Positions 11,601-22,748 of a stretch of 64,000 bases of DNA are shown here, piece by piece (the first letter of the stretch is position 1; each line of letters opens with the position of its first letter). The position numbers and the translations under genes were made by a program. The notes beneath the pieces were generated by a model. It ran no database searches and was not told where the DNA came from. It worked only from the letters and a program-made list of their open reading frames with translations. The stretch is from Semisulcospira habei (Eukaryota > Mollusca > Gastropoda > Semisulcospiridae): the NCBI GenBank assembly GCA_036245525.1, contig BTPG01000002.1, positions 167,359,501-167,423,500 on the forward strand, given 5' to 3'.

Positions 11601-12062
11601 TCATAATAATAATAATTACGGTATTTATAATGCGCTTATTTTATAATAATTATAACTCTAAGCGCGCACTCACAACTCGCACACGCACGCTTTAGACAAT
11701 GACTCACGTAACACAAATAGTGAAGATACCTTACGACGGTCAGCTTGGGGTGGGGAGTGTGGTGATATAGTGCTAGAACTGTTGAAAGAGGTGAGTTTTG
11801 AGGGCGGACTAAAAGGAGGAGAGCGAGTGTTTCTGACGGAGAGAGAGTGGGAGAGTGTTCCAGGTAGATGGACCGTATACTGAGGAGCGGGGGCCGAAAG
11901 TGCTGAGTTTGGTGCGGGTGATGAGGAGGCGGTGAGGGTCGGAGGCGGAGCGGAGGGAGCGGGGAGAAGTGTAGGGGTGAAGTAAGGAGAGATAGGCAGG
12001 AGCGTAGTTGTTCAGGGATTTGTAGCAGAGAGACAGAATCTTGTATTGGATGCGTTGGGGGA
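11601..12062 (-). mobile_element. L2/CR1-superfamily ORF2 C-terminus and 3' end
   Basis: On the minus strand from about 12056 the translation includes QRIQYKILSLCYKSLNNYA, then PAYLSLLHPYTS, TKLSTFGPRSS and VYGPSTWNTLPLSLR, with one in-frame stop in SSF*SALKTHLF. This is the conserved C-terminal tail of L2-like elements. The 3' side ends in (AAT)n-rich sequence at about 11605. It is 5'-truncated at 12062. Confidence 0.85.
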
Positions 12063-12521
12063 TCCAAATTACCCGCTTCCGGGGCGCGAGCTATGAGCGC
12101 TACCGCTCGAGACACACCCAACCCACACTAACACAAACCTAACACAAACGCCAGAGGAACAATGACGACGACATTTATTACATACACTCCTAACAATAAC
12201 CAACTATACCCTCATTCAATCCTAGCCACACGCTCACACGTCACATTCACACACATACATCCAAATTCCCTAAACCGATTAACCACTGTACACAATACAA
12301 AATAACAAATAAATAAACTAAATATCCCTAATACAAAAGGCTGAGGAAACTAATATAAAATAAACAAAATATCTCTAATAAAATACGAAGACATATTTAA
12401 GAAAACTAATATATAATAACGACTATCCTTCATACAACGAAAACTCAAACTGAAAAGCTTAAATCAAAAGCCACTGGACCCCCCCTACGGAAGCACAAGC
12501 GTCAAGTGCTAACGTCAGTTA
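12063..12521. other. A/C-rich non-coding stretch
   Basis: Strongly G-poor on this strand. AATAAA is present on the minus strand near 12180, so it could be part of an LTR or another insertion, but no ends were found. Confidence 0.35.
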
Positions 12522-12858
12522 AGCAATCCAGACCAAAAAGGTGACTGCCAAGCGTGTAATATGCAAAGAAGTACCCAACAGAGAAAGAAACACGCTTAGA
12601 AAAGACGGGTACAACACAATTTATTAATATTTCGGGTAAATACCCTTGTCAAAATAGACAAACAAACAGAGAGATTAGCCGCTACTTATCTTCAATGGCA
12701 GAAGGAATGTGGCCACATAAAAAAAATTCCTTCTGCCATTGAAGATAAGTAGCGGCTAATCTCTCTCTATTTTGACAAAGGGTATTTACCCGAAATATTA
12801 ATAAATTGTGTTGTACCCGTCTTTTCTAAGCGTGTTTCTTTCTCCGTTGGGTACTTCT
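12522..12858. mobile_element. Large fold-back element with ~140-bp arms
   Basis: 12568-12708 and 12726-12857 are inverted copies of each other: the left starts gaagtacccaaca and the right ends ttgggtacttc. The spacer is about 16 bases and the left arm has a 12-base insertion. A 12-bp direct repeat taacgtcagtta lies at 12510-12521 and 12859-12870 and may be a target duplication. It has no coding capacity. Confidence 0.75.
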
Positions 12859-13114
12859 TAACGTCAGTTAGACTAACGCCTTTGCCTCCGCGAAGAGTCC
12901 CTCACAGCACGTGGCTCCTTAAGTCATACAGTATTCAAAATACCACTATCAAATATACGAAGAACCAAATATTCTTGCTTACTAACACAAATAAAGATCG
13001 AGAAAAAATGAATACAATCCGTACGCTACTATATCTCCCCAGCGGGATCACGAACAACAAGTTCGAATCAAACTAAAGCTTTCGTACACTAGACGCTCAC
13101 GGTGACACAAGGCG

Positions 13115-13289
13115 CCTTTAACTAACAACGTTTCAGAACAAACAAGGCTTCTTTAACTAGCAAAGTTTCAGAATGAACAAGGCTCCTTTAACTAGCAACG
13201 TTTCAGAATGAACAAGGCTATTTTAACTAGCAACGTTTCAGAATGAACAAGGCTATTTTAACTAACAACGTTTCAGAATGAACAATATC
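13115..13289. repeat. 35-bp minisatellite, 5 units
   Basis: Five tandem units of 35 bp share the core aacgtttcagaatgaacaag. The units differ at a few positions and the first and last are the most diverged. Confidence 0.9.
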
Positions 13290-13868
13290 ACGTATACAAG
13301 TGGAACATATGTCCTTAAACAAGTTGAATAAACTCAATATAGTTCACTTCACGGGACCTTCTTGCCGGAAGCACAACCGTTAAGCGCAGCTCAACTCGCT
13401 CTTGCTTCCGCGATAAGGTCTTCCTTAACACAGGCTGCTTTTAAATAATACAATAACTCAAAATGTCACAGTGATAGAGCTCCTCTCACAATACAGTCAC
13501 TACGAGGAGATGAAATAATCTAACGGGTTAGAATACTCAAACGGGACGACCCGACCTGACTAAATGAGGTTCGCCGAGACACTCGCGAAGGCACCCAGGC
13601 TCGGTGTCGTAGCCCCACAGTCAACCTCCACTCTCAGTACACCATTTGATTAGGAACCAGATTTGGAATAGGATGCACTAAAACACAGGTGCAAAAATAC
13701 ACATAACTAACAAAAGAAACAAAATAATCACATCACCCTTCCCGCAACTTAAATTGCCGTCTTTATATTCCCATCACTTCCCACAACGGTAAATTCAACC
13801 TCAACAGAATACATATTTACGTCACCACATGCCCCCCTTCCGATATTTACATTCCTACGCTAAATAGT

Positions 13869-13921
13869 GAAATGGCCCTTGAGTCGCCCGCTCGGCGTTA
13901 AATCCCCATAACTAATTCGAC
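13869..13921 (+). repeat. Short fragment of the I-type element 3' tail
   Basis: Words such as gcccgctcggcgttaaa and ataactaa match the terminus at about 36795-36840 (cctgctcgggttaaaccc, ataactaacta). It is diverged and short. Confidence 0.5.
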
Positions 13922-14623
13922 GCTAACTGCTCTAGAAACTACAACATACAACAAACGGCATGCACTTCTACATTTTATTCTCTTGTATTCTAGCCCTGCC
14001 CCCAATGCACACTAGCACAAATAATAATACAGAACAAGCAAACACTGATAACCACCCCCCCCCCCCCCCCCCCCCCCCCGAGCAAATGGCCACTAGAGAA
14101 TTGTCGCGTGTACTCACTGTCATCCGTGAAGACGCCCCGGCTAGGACGAAGACAAACAAGACAAGACAAGCCAGGGGTGAAGTCGTCGCAGCTCTCTCTT
14201 CTCGTCATAGGACACCGATTACCGGGCTCGACCAGGGCCGTCTCGTAGGGACGCCACAGCTACTTGAGGCGGCGGCTAATGGAAAACCACGCCCGCACAA
14301 ACCCCCCTCAGAGACCACGTTGAAAAGACGACTGACTCGTTCGCTGGTGGAAATGCGACTCACTAAAATTTGGATAACTTTAGGTTGGCAAAAAAACGTT
14401 CACTACATCATGCGATGTTAAAACACGTGAAACAGGTACCACCCGATGGCGTTCAGACAGGGCGGCCACGTGCTTTACGCCGACCTCCGAACTCTCACAC
14501 GGCAGCAAATACTCGTGTACAGGCCAAATACTAGACACATATTATCGCTACCCGGTGACTAACCTGTCACCCCTCTAAACTTACTCCCCTACAAAATTAG
14601 GCGGAAAACCCCGTGTCGTGACA
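13922..14623. other. Low-complexity and unclassified sequence
   Basis: A poly-C run of about 33 bases lies at 14047-14079. A short open frame across it encodes a poly-Pro run and is not credible. The minus strand from 14623 begins TGTCACGACACGGGG, which resembles an LTR start, but no matching LTR end or duplication was found. Confidence 0.35.
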
Positions 14624-15300
14624 ACATTTTTGGTCAAAATATGGCTTTTTTTTTTTTTACCAACTTCCTGAGCTCTCGTGATCTTTGACCTTTCTGAGGG
14701 ATCAACCAAATTAGTGTGCATAGAAAGGTCTTCCCATCAGGTATCTCTGTAGCAAGTTTGGGTTTAAAGTTATGAATAGTATTTGAGAAAAAACATCTTT
14801 TGTCAAAATATGACTATTTCGGACCTATTTCCTGAGCCCTTGTGACCCTTGACCTTTATCAGGGGTAATCAAAATTAGTATGCATAGATAGATCTTACCA
14901 TCAGGTATCTCCGCAGTACCAAGTTTGGGTTTGAAGTTTTGAAAAGTGTTTGAGAAAAAACATCTTTTGTCAAAATATGACTATTTTTCACCTATTTCCT
15001 GAGCTCTTGTGACCCTTGACCTTTTCGAGGGATGAAACAAATTAGTATGCATAGAAAGGTCTTACCATCAGGTATTTTTGTACCACGTTTGGGTTTGAAG
15101 TTGTGAATAGTATTTGAGAAAAAATAAATTATGTCAAATAATAGCTATTTTTAAAAATATTTCCTGATCCCCTGTGACCCTAACCTTTGTGAGAGGTCAC
15201 TCAAATTGGTATGTTTAGAAAGGTCTTGCCACAAAGTATCCTTGGGCCAAGTTTGAAGAAGGTGGCTTGAATAGTCTCCTAGAAAATGTCAACGGTAAAG
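14624..15300 (+). repeat. Tandem array of a ~165-bp unit, 4 diverged copies
   Basis: The word attagtatgcatag or close variants recur at about 14711, 14876, 15042 and 15206, spaced 164-166 bp. Each unit also carries tgtgacccttgacct, accatcaggtat and gtcaaaatatgactat. The array ends at 15305-15340 in a segment (gacggcggacggatgg) seen at the end of similar invertebrate repeats. Confidence 0.85.
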
Positions 15301-15369
15301 TTTACCACGGAAGACGGCGGACGGATGGACGACCACTGGCCCAAAACATACTCACTTTTGCTTCGCACG

Positions 15370-16651
15370 TGAGCCAAAAACAGACTAGATATGGTCAGAA
15401 TGCCTCCAAAATTGGCATGCACGTCAAGAAATATATCTGATTCTCAGAAACGTTGCATTTGAGGCACAGGCACATGAAAGTATTTTTTAAAAATATTTTT
15501 CATTACCCACCACCCTACTTTATCTGTTTTTCCAAGTTTACAAACACATGCAATACAGTCAAACTGACTCCTGGTGGGCTGATTAACTGAAAAAGGTTAC
15601 CATAACACTGACATTGATGAAAAATGAGATTTCAGACCCAAGGCCATTTCCTTGTGTATCTCAGGGCAGCCAAAAGGACAACACACAGGCATCCTCATTG
15701 ACCCTCTTGTCTGTTGACAGCAAGCAGGAAAAGACCTGTAACCAGCTGCCATGCCCTATATGCTGCTTGCAATCTTTTCCTCATGCAAAAGGAGTTATGA
15801 AACATCTGTGCAATTTAAACATTAAGTCTACTGAGCTATCCCACAGCCAAAAGACTACACAAAACAGCCAAACCTAAGCTATGCGGGACACACCCCATAC
15901 ACAAACAAGTGTCTGGAGTGCTTATTTAGGAGTTAGCAGAGAAAAAATGGTTATGTACAGTTCATTTTTATATAGAACACACTATACAGAGTCTCAAAAC
16001 ACCTGAACTCTTGCAAATACAGCAGGCATGTGTGTGTCAAACCTGTGAACACTCCAGTAAAAGCCTGTACCAGTGGCCGCAGCTGCTGCTCCCATACGCA
16101 GTGTAAAAGTGCTTGTGTTCAGCTCAGAATAAACACCAGAGACATCCCTCAGGACAGTTACAGCAGAATGACACCTCAGATGCAGCCTGTGTTGCATCAT
16201 GCAAAATAACTTCTGCATGTCACATTCTTTTGGCGGCTGATTTCACTCCGAGGTCAGCTGTCTAATGAAATAACCTCCCCCCCCCCCCCCACACACACAC
16301 ACACAACGTCAATAACTGAATGAGTGCATTATTTTTTATGCATTTAGCAAACTGAACGCCCCAAACCTCACCCCTTTCAAGGTCAAGGTCACAGCTCAAG
16401 GTCTAAGGTCAGACTCATGACTACCTGTAAGACAAAAAATAAATGAACAAACACACTAAACATGGGCCACAGTGCAGGTAAACAGGGTGTTGCGACGCAA
16501 AACATGCAAAAACACCTATAAAACTGCAAACAAAGCGATTTTTGGGGCATGAAATTAGTAATGATTTTTCCAGTTCTCCTAACTGCAAAAGTCCAAACTC
16601 AATGATATGGTTACATTAATCCAGATTTTGGACTATGTCACATATGGCATG
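15370..16651. other. Non-coding stretch
   Basis: No recognisable gene. It contains a short C run plus (AC)n at 16278-16305. Open frames are short and without domains. Confidence 0.4.
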
Positions 16652-17141
16652 TGGTGCCTCTGACAGGCCAAAGCACAGAGTGGGCCTCCCCTGCAGTTCC
16701 ATCTGTTAAATGCCCTAGCCTTAGTCTGTCCCAGTCAACCCCTTATTTTTCAATCCCCTAAACAACATTACTGCCCACTTGCTGCACATTTGCCATGCAC
16801 AAAATCCCCCAAAATAAGGACATCACCAGTCTCATTTCCTGGCTATCAACATGATTCTGTACCAACCCTACATCTAAGCGCAGCCAAAACTGGTACACAC
16901 CTCAAATCACCATCCGCTTGGCAACTCAAACTAGGACAAAAAGAGTCCGCTGGTTAAGCCAAGGCTGGTATGAATCAAAGCACCAAATATGTCTCTACTC
17001 ATCTATCAAGAGATTTTAAGGAAATTCCAGCTTACTGCCTCTGTACAAAATGCCAAAGAAGGCAGAAGATTTTTTTTTTTTACAACACCAGTCCTCATAC
17101 TGCCTCAACTACCTCATTTGAATATGTAACATGACCTGAGA
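16652..17141 (+). repeat. ~490-bp direct repeat, copy B
   Basis: Partner of 10608-11101, same orientation, with scattered substitutions and small indels. The pair flank 5.5 kb containing the L2 fragment, the fold-back and the tandem array. Confidence 0.8.
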
Positions 17142-17427
17142 GCCACAGTGTAACACAAGACACCGTATGTGACACAGTGCCACACAAGGCACTGTCGTAT
17201 GGCACATAGTGTCCCGTAAAAAAATATACGACAGTGACCACTTAAGCGACTGTATCCTTAAATGGAAGATGATACACATTCAAGAAAGAAGCCAAGGCGC
17301 CCCTAGCCTATGTGTTGCTGTGGCGGAAGGGGCCAACTTCACTATGTATATATGAATCTATCAATCTAAATCTACCCAGCATTAATCCACCCAGGTGTAA
17401 ATCCACCTAGTATAAATTTAGGGGCGG

Positions 17428-17866
17428 ATCGGGGGGGGGGGGGGGGGCGGACCCCCCCACCCCCCACACCTAAAATGCTATAACAAAGTCCAGTTCCTTT
17501 TTCGCGTATTTGGACATCCCCCCCCCCCCCCCCTGTTGTTTGATATTTTGGCGAACGGAGAGTTAACACACTCGCCTTTTTTTTCTCTCTCTATCCCCCC
17601 CCCCCCCCCCGCCTTTTGATTTGTCGACCCTTAGTGGAAGCCCCCCCGCCCCCCTGTTGTTTGATATTTTGGCGATGGAGAGTTAACACACTTGCCTTTC
17701 TCTCTCTCTCTCTCTCTACCCTCCCGGCGCCCCCCCCCCCCCCCCCCCCTCCTTCGATTTTTCGACCCCTAGTAGAAGCCGCAAGGTCTAGCGTCGGGCT
17801 GGGAGGCCTTTTTTGTGTCAGGTTGAAGGTCCCAAACAAAACGCCCCCCCCCCCCCCCCCCCCCCA
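17428..17866. repeat. Cluster of poly-C/poly-G tracts with a 121-bp tandem duplication
   Basis: It has G and C runs of 14-22 bases at about 17430, 17520, 17596, 17730 and 17844. The word ctgttgtttgatattttggc occurs at 17533 and 17654, each followed by gagagttaacacac, a CT run and another C run. This marks a tandem duplication with a 121-bp period. Confidence 0.85.
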
Positions 17867-17984
17867 CTATATTGGGGTAGGTCTTGACAGATTTAGATGT
17901 AATCATTTCTCCATTACAGTTGTGATTCTATACCCAGACTGATCTACCTATCGAAGATCTATAATGTCTATAACTCAACGCACA

Positions 17985-18243
17985 AAGAAGAAAATCGCCC
18001 TGAATTCCGGCAAGTGTGGGTCAGTTATCATCAAGCTGTCGTGAGAGATAGTCTGGCACATTAAATCCGCCGCGACCGTATATCTTACCCCTCCTTTTTG
18101 CTCCTGCGGTTCCCTACCTGACCAAAAGCTTTTTGTATTTTTTAGTTCAGGAATAGTACGGGTTGACTGTATCTTCACTAATACCGTGTATACACTATAT
18201 AGTTATAACCATTTTTACACTTTATTATCACTAGGCTGTTGTT
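17985..18243. repeat. Left block of a split repeat (matches 57555-57810)
   Basis: From gccctgaattccggca to atcactaggctgttgtt it aligns with the first part of the 57.55-kb block, including gtcagttatcatcaagctgt and ctttttgtatt. The alignment stops here at a CT microsatellite. The other half of the 57.55-kb block matches 22749-23125. Confidence 0.8.
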
Positions 18244-18615
18244 CTCTCTCTCTCTTAATAAAGTTTCATATCATCTCTCTTTCTCTCTCTAAGAATGTTC
18301 TAGTTTAGCAAGGACAAACACGAAAAGAGGCCTGTGCGCCTATTGTTTCCATCCGATAAAGTATCATTCATTCATTCATTCATTCATTCTCTCTCTCTCT
18401 CAAACCGGACACCGCGCGCGCGCGCGCACACACACACACACACACACAGAGATATTAACGCATGCAGGCACATAAGTAAACACACATACACCGAAGCATA
18501 AACACACATGTCATTTTTTTCCGGAAATGGTTGACTATTGAAAAGTATCGGTTTCATAATGCCTGTTTCGGAAATGGGCTCACTAACTGATTTTGTTGTT
18601 TTTTTTTTTTTGTTG

Positions 18616-19300
18616 CGGCACTCCGAAAGTGTTATGTGACTGCCGGGAACGAAACACTGAGAACATAAAAAGAAATATATAAAAGGGGCGCGCTCCATCA
18701 CGGATTCACAACGATATAGTTTGCGATACACGACATTTATCACAAATTAAACTGAAACAGCGGTCCGTGGCGCAGTGGTTAAGGCGCCTGCCACCAATGC
18801 CAAAGGTGCGCGGTTTGATACCGGGTTCCGGCGTTGGACTTTTCTCCTCTGGTAAGTGTCACCGTTAATTCGGGCGGACCGTCGGGGGTTCTTTCTCCGG
18901 TTCTTCCACCCCCCCCCACACCCCCCCCCCCCCACTTTGGTACCGGTCTCAGGCCACTTTACAAATTTCAAATACAAGCGATCAAAAATCTCTGTAACTT
19001 CAGTAGCTGACTGGCCCTTCGTTTGTCTTGTACTGTGTTTGTCTTAAATGGCGTAAACCCGTGTCTGTTTCGTGAGTGTGTGTGTTGGGTTTCAGGCGCG
19101 GCGCTTTGAGTCGATTTCCCCAAAATTGAGAAAAAGCGCCTATATAATAACGGTATTATTATTATTATTATTATTAAAACAACAACAAAAAAAAACCCCA
19201 CCAATATTCGCGTTTCATGATGGAAAGATAAGATAATGAAAGAAGGTCCACAACCTCTTTGAATGGCAGAAAAGTCAGTCTAACGGGCGGGGGGGGGGGG
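18616..19300 (+). repeat. Tandem duplication, unit A (contains a SINE)
   Basis: 18616-18755 (ggcactccgaaagtgttatg onward) matches 19333-19472, and 19185-19300 (aatattcgcgtttcatgatg onward) matches 19490-19590. In unit A these two parts are separated by a SINE. In unit B they are nearly contiguous. Confidence 0.85.
18763..19178 (+). mobile_element. tRNA-derived SINE
   Basis: The head has an A-box-like tggcgcagtggttaagg (18768-18784) and a B-box ggtttgatacc (18812-18822) at tRNA-like spacing, giving an internal pol III promoter. The body ends with aaaaagcgcctatataa followed by (ATT)n at 19151-19174. It lacks a tRNA acceptor stem and anticodon structure, so it is not a tRNA gene. A C-rich run interrupts the body at 18909-18932. 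Confidence 0.85.
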
Positions 19301-19332
19301 GGGGGGGGGGGGGGAGAGAGAGGGCGGAGGGG

Positions 19333-19622
19333 GCACTCCGAAAGTGTTATGTGACTGCCGGGAACGAAACAGAACATAAAAAGAAATATCATAGGGGCGC
19401 GCATGAGTGCGCTCCATCACGGATTCACCGACAACGATATAGTTTGCGATACACGACATTTATCATAATTTAAAAACAAAACAAAACAAAACAACAATAT
19501 TCGCGTTCCATGATGGAAAGATAAGCCGAAAAAAAAGAAGGTCCACAACCTCTTTGAATGGCAGAAAAGTCTAACGGGCGGGGGAGGGGGGGGGGGAGAA
19601 GGGCGGGGGGGGGGGGGGGGGT
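19333..19622 (+). repeat. Tandem duplication, unit B (no SINE)
   Basis: It has the same order as unit A but without the ~410-bp SINE, and it ends in a long G-rich run at 19579-19622. A G run of about 26 bases at 19289-19314 separates the units. Confidence 0.85.
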
Positions 19623-19649
19623 GGCGCGCGGGGCGGGGCGGTGTTATGG

Positions 19650-20875
19650 GATTTCATAATATTAGAGTTTACAGTCTGGCAACATACTTTCACATTTCAC
19701 GATGTAAGTATGGCGTTTTGAGTCACGAATCACGAAATTCCGCTTATTTCGGCTTTCACGATTCACGATGACCACTTCTTTCACAGATCATGAGGATAAA
19801 ATATTCAAGCAGTCGCGAATTACGATACGTGAGTAACGCCAATCACGCGGCATCATCACGATTTCAGGGCATACACACACGGGCATCATTGCAGTTCCGC
19901 CTTTGCTCAGTCAGAAAAGTCATGTGAATCTGGGACATTACAACATAAATGCGCTAACTCGTACAAAAAATTACTGAACAAATTATTAAATTCTAAAGTT
20001 CATTAAAAAAAAAATCCGCCACTGAAGTTGATCATGTGCGAATTTTTAATGATTTCACACAAGTTCACCCGCCTGGCGTGACAAATTAAAGGTATGATCA
20101 GAGACTGCACCTAATTATCATGTCAGGTAAGGTTAAGGAGCAGTCGCAAAGCCATGCGGCACAATTAGTCGCCTTCATCCCGGCTTAAAAATGACTAACT
20201 CGGATACTCACTGTAGCAGTATTACTAGTACTCACCGCAACAGTATACTGAAATTCGCCAACATGACATAAACTCCGTTACCACATAGAACAAAAATGTA
20301 GCATATACTGACTAAAAAGTACCTTTATAAGAAGATGAGCGAAAGGTATGTTCCATGTTTAATCCAAAAACCACTGAAGTAATCACAAAGAAGAACCCCA
20401 AAAGGAAAGCCGGAAACAAACATAAAAACGGCAGTTACAACACAATTTATTCGTATTCACAATTTATCCAATTATTAAAAAAAGACATACAAACAAATAT
20501 AGAATTTGCAATTTACCTGCAATCAAGTTGCAAATTGTGTACTTGTGTGTATGCCTATTTTGAAAACTTAAAGGGTTCAGTCGAAATATTAACAAATTGT
20601 GTTTTGCGAAGATCTTGCTTTGTCCCTGTCGGGGGTCAGTGTTAAATGTCAAACAAACAAGATTGTCTATACCAAGCACAAGGTAGCAGTCTGTCAGACT
20701 GATTTCACGTTTGATGCTGCCGGCCATTGCGATTCATACTCCAATTCGTACTTTTTCCTGTACGTGCGGACTGGAAGTACACATCATCTGAGCTGGCTGA
20801 ATGACTGAAGCTGTGTGTTAGACCAGCACTGGATGTTATTAAGAAAACTGTGGTCACGTCGTGATAGTTATATGC
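19650..20875. other. AT-rich non-coding stretch
   Basis: No domain recognised. 20431-20612 contains acacaatttatt and aaatattaacaaattgtgtt, which resemble arms of the fold-back at 12522-12858, so a degraded related element may be here. Confidence 0.4.
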
Positions 20876-20879
20876 TAAT

Positions 20880-22275
20880 TCCGCAGTGAAGAGGTTTTGC
20901 AAGACGCCAGAGTAGTTCTGTTTAGGACATCGAGCATTGCCGAATGAAAATACTGGTACAGGCGGTGCAGTCTTGATTCAATGTACACCCTGACATCAGC
21001 TGGTTGGGCCACATATTTCCTATTCAGGAAAGTGTCTAGGATGACCTGACAATGCAAAAGTATATTGTGCCTCCACTCCGCAAATGTTTTGAGGGACTGC
21101 CTGCCGTCAAGAGGCTATACCTCCATGAGTACAGAAGAACATGTAGGACAGCTGTCAATAACTTCGTTGTCTTCATATGTGCGTTTGGTTCAGGCTGAGG
21201 AAAATGTCATCACACAAAGCAAACGAAAGTAGTTCGCCAATTTCACAGTATTTTGAAAAAGACCCACTGCGAAAAAAGCAAATCTCTCGGCAAATTTCGC
21301 CGTGGGACTTTGGAATTTCTGTTTGAATGGCTACTACTAAGTCAAGAGTGTCTTTGTCTCGAGTGACTTTTGCCTCCACAAATACATGAAGGCCGGGCCT
21401 TTCCGTGCTTGCAGACTGACTCGTGGCAAGAGCTGCGGACCTGAAATTCATCGCTCCAAAATCCAAGTCGGCATCCTCTGCCACGCATGCTTGTGAGATC
21501 TTTGGTAAATGTGAACACTGACCATTTATCAGAACACCGTCCAGGTAATCAGTCACAGCCTGTCGTTTTGCCTCCGATTTGATCTGGTTTTGCAGGTTTT
21601 TTTTTCCAAGGTATTTTGTGTTAGTATTGCAGTGAATGACAACTTTTGAAAAAGGACCATCAGTTTCTTGTCACACAACTCTTCGAAAGTATATTTTGTG
21701 TGGTCAGCATAAAACTAGTGCAGGAAATTCCACTCAAATTCTTTGATCCTTTGCCAGTTGATTCCAGATGCGAAAACTGTTTTTCGTAAGCTGTTTGTAG
21801 ACTCTCTACTTGAGACGAAGGGATGTTATGAACCAAAAGAACTGATCGACGTCTTTTTGGTGGAATGACTGCTTTGCTATTTCGCCGTATAATTGTAGTA
21901 TTGGTTTTTGTTGATACACTGTTTAGACCAGCGAAGGAACTTTGTTCAGTCTGGGGCCCGGATGTGCACAATGCAGTCCTCAACTTCCACTGTAATTTGG
22001 TGACAAAATGATGAGGTGCCGTCTGAGAATGCAAAGCAATATTTCAGAAGTGCACACACTTTCACTTGAAGTCTTTGTTCAACTAACCTGCTGGCGTTAT
22101 TCTGTCTCTTGAAATCACGAAACACGTTGTCTTTTCTCGGTACACCACTATCACCTGACTTGCGGCTGTGCCTCAAAGTGTCATAAAAGTCGTCTTAAAA
22201 AAAAAAAAACCAACAGCCGTATCCGTCAACACTGAGTGCAAGCTGGTTTAGTGATGGGATGAGCGACGGCATCTG
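20880..22275 (-). pseudogene. Unrecognised coding region, interrupted
   Basis: On the minus strand a chain of frames shows protein-like composition with few interruptions. It runs from a possible start MPSLIPSLNQLALSVDGYG at 22275, through RQNNASRLVEQRLQVKVCAL and KYCFAFSDGTSS, a Ser/Thr and KRRR-containing stretch, SGINWQRIKEFEWNFLH and YADHTKYTFEELCDKK. It ends with a 140-residue open frame (about 21650-21173) with HVFVEAKVTRDKDTLDL and ICREICFFRSGSFSKYC. After a +1 shift it continues with VIDSCPTCSSVLMEV, one stop, and QSLKTFAEWRHN to a stop near 20878. I do not recognise the family. It may be an old host gene, or the protein of the element bounded by 17985 and 23125. Candidate splice signals exist (ttttggcag before 22275; AAAAG|GTAAGC on the minus strand at 22721). 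Confidence 0.5.
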
Positions 22276-22444
22276 CCAAAAGAAACGAACACGTATTTGT
22301 GTAGACAAAAAAAAAATAAACTTTTAGTTTAGATTTTATCGGAAATTCATTTTTGTGGCATGCGGTACATAGTTTACATGATCATTCAAATCGCCTGATT
22401 AAAACAAAATCCGTCATGTAGATCATTAAACAGAGAAGCCAAGT

Positions 22445-22639
22445 TTAACCCATTTAGCCCCGACGCCCTACAGCAGGAGAGAGATCAACCACTATAATTA
22501 AAAAGTAGTGTCATATTAGCTTGGCGCGAAGTTCATCTAGCACTACCATTGAATTATCATGGTCGGTCCATCTCCTGCAACTGGTACAGCCGTTAGGTGA
22601 CACTTCCAAAATTTGGAAAGTGCGGCTAGAATGGGTTAA
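22445..22639 (+). mobile_element. TTAA palindromic element, family 1
   Basis: TTAACCCATTTAGCCCC on the left and ATGGGTTAA on the right, with TTAA at 22445-22448 and 22636-22639. The palindromic core is partly degraded. Family 1 has a long hairpin (ggagatggatcgaccatgat ... ) plus a unique ~60-bp flank on one side. It has no coding capacity, so any mobility would depend on a transposase elsewhere. Confidence 0.85.
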
Positions 22640-22748
22640 ACCTTTTTCTGAAGCGCACGAAAAAACAACAACTGACAAGACATTCAAGAATAGAAAAGCA
22701 GAATACAGATAAAATCTGCTTACCTTTTCACTTCGGCCGGCCGCCTTG

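Noticed and set aside
13115..13289. CRISPR array
   Set aside because: Repeats are head-to-tail with no unique spacers, and the genome is eukaryotic.
13960..14421. 153-residue open frame
   Set aside because: It crosses a 33-base poly-C run giving poly-Pro. No domain, no homologous copy in the window.
15614..15877. 87-residue open frame
   Set aside because: Short, no recognisable domain and no supporting splice or codon signal. Treated as chance.
16375..16420. Array of nuclear-receptor half-sites (aaggtca words)
   Set aside because: Short degenerate words in a repeat-like segment; no evidence of regulation.
10608..17141. LTR retrotransposon
   Set aside because: No gag/pol coding, primer site or clear TG/CA ends between the two direct repeats.
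18763..18840. Functional tRNA gene
   Set aside because: A and B boxes are present but no cloverleaf acceptor pairing is seen, and the sequence continues into a SINE body with an (ATT)n tail.
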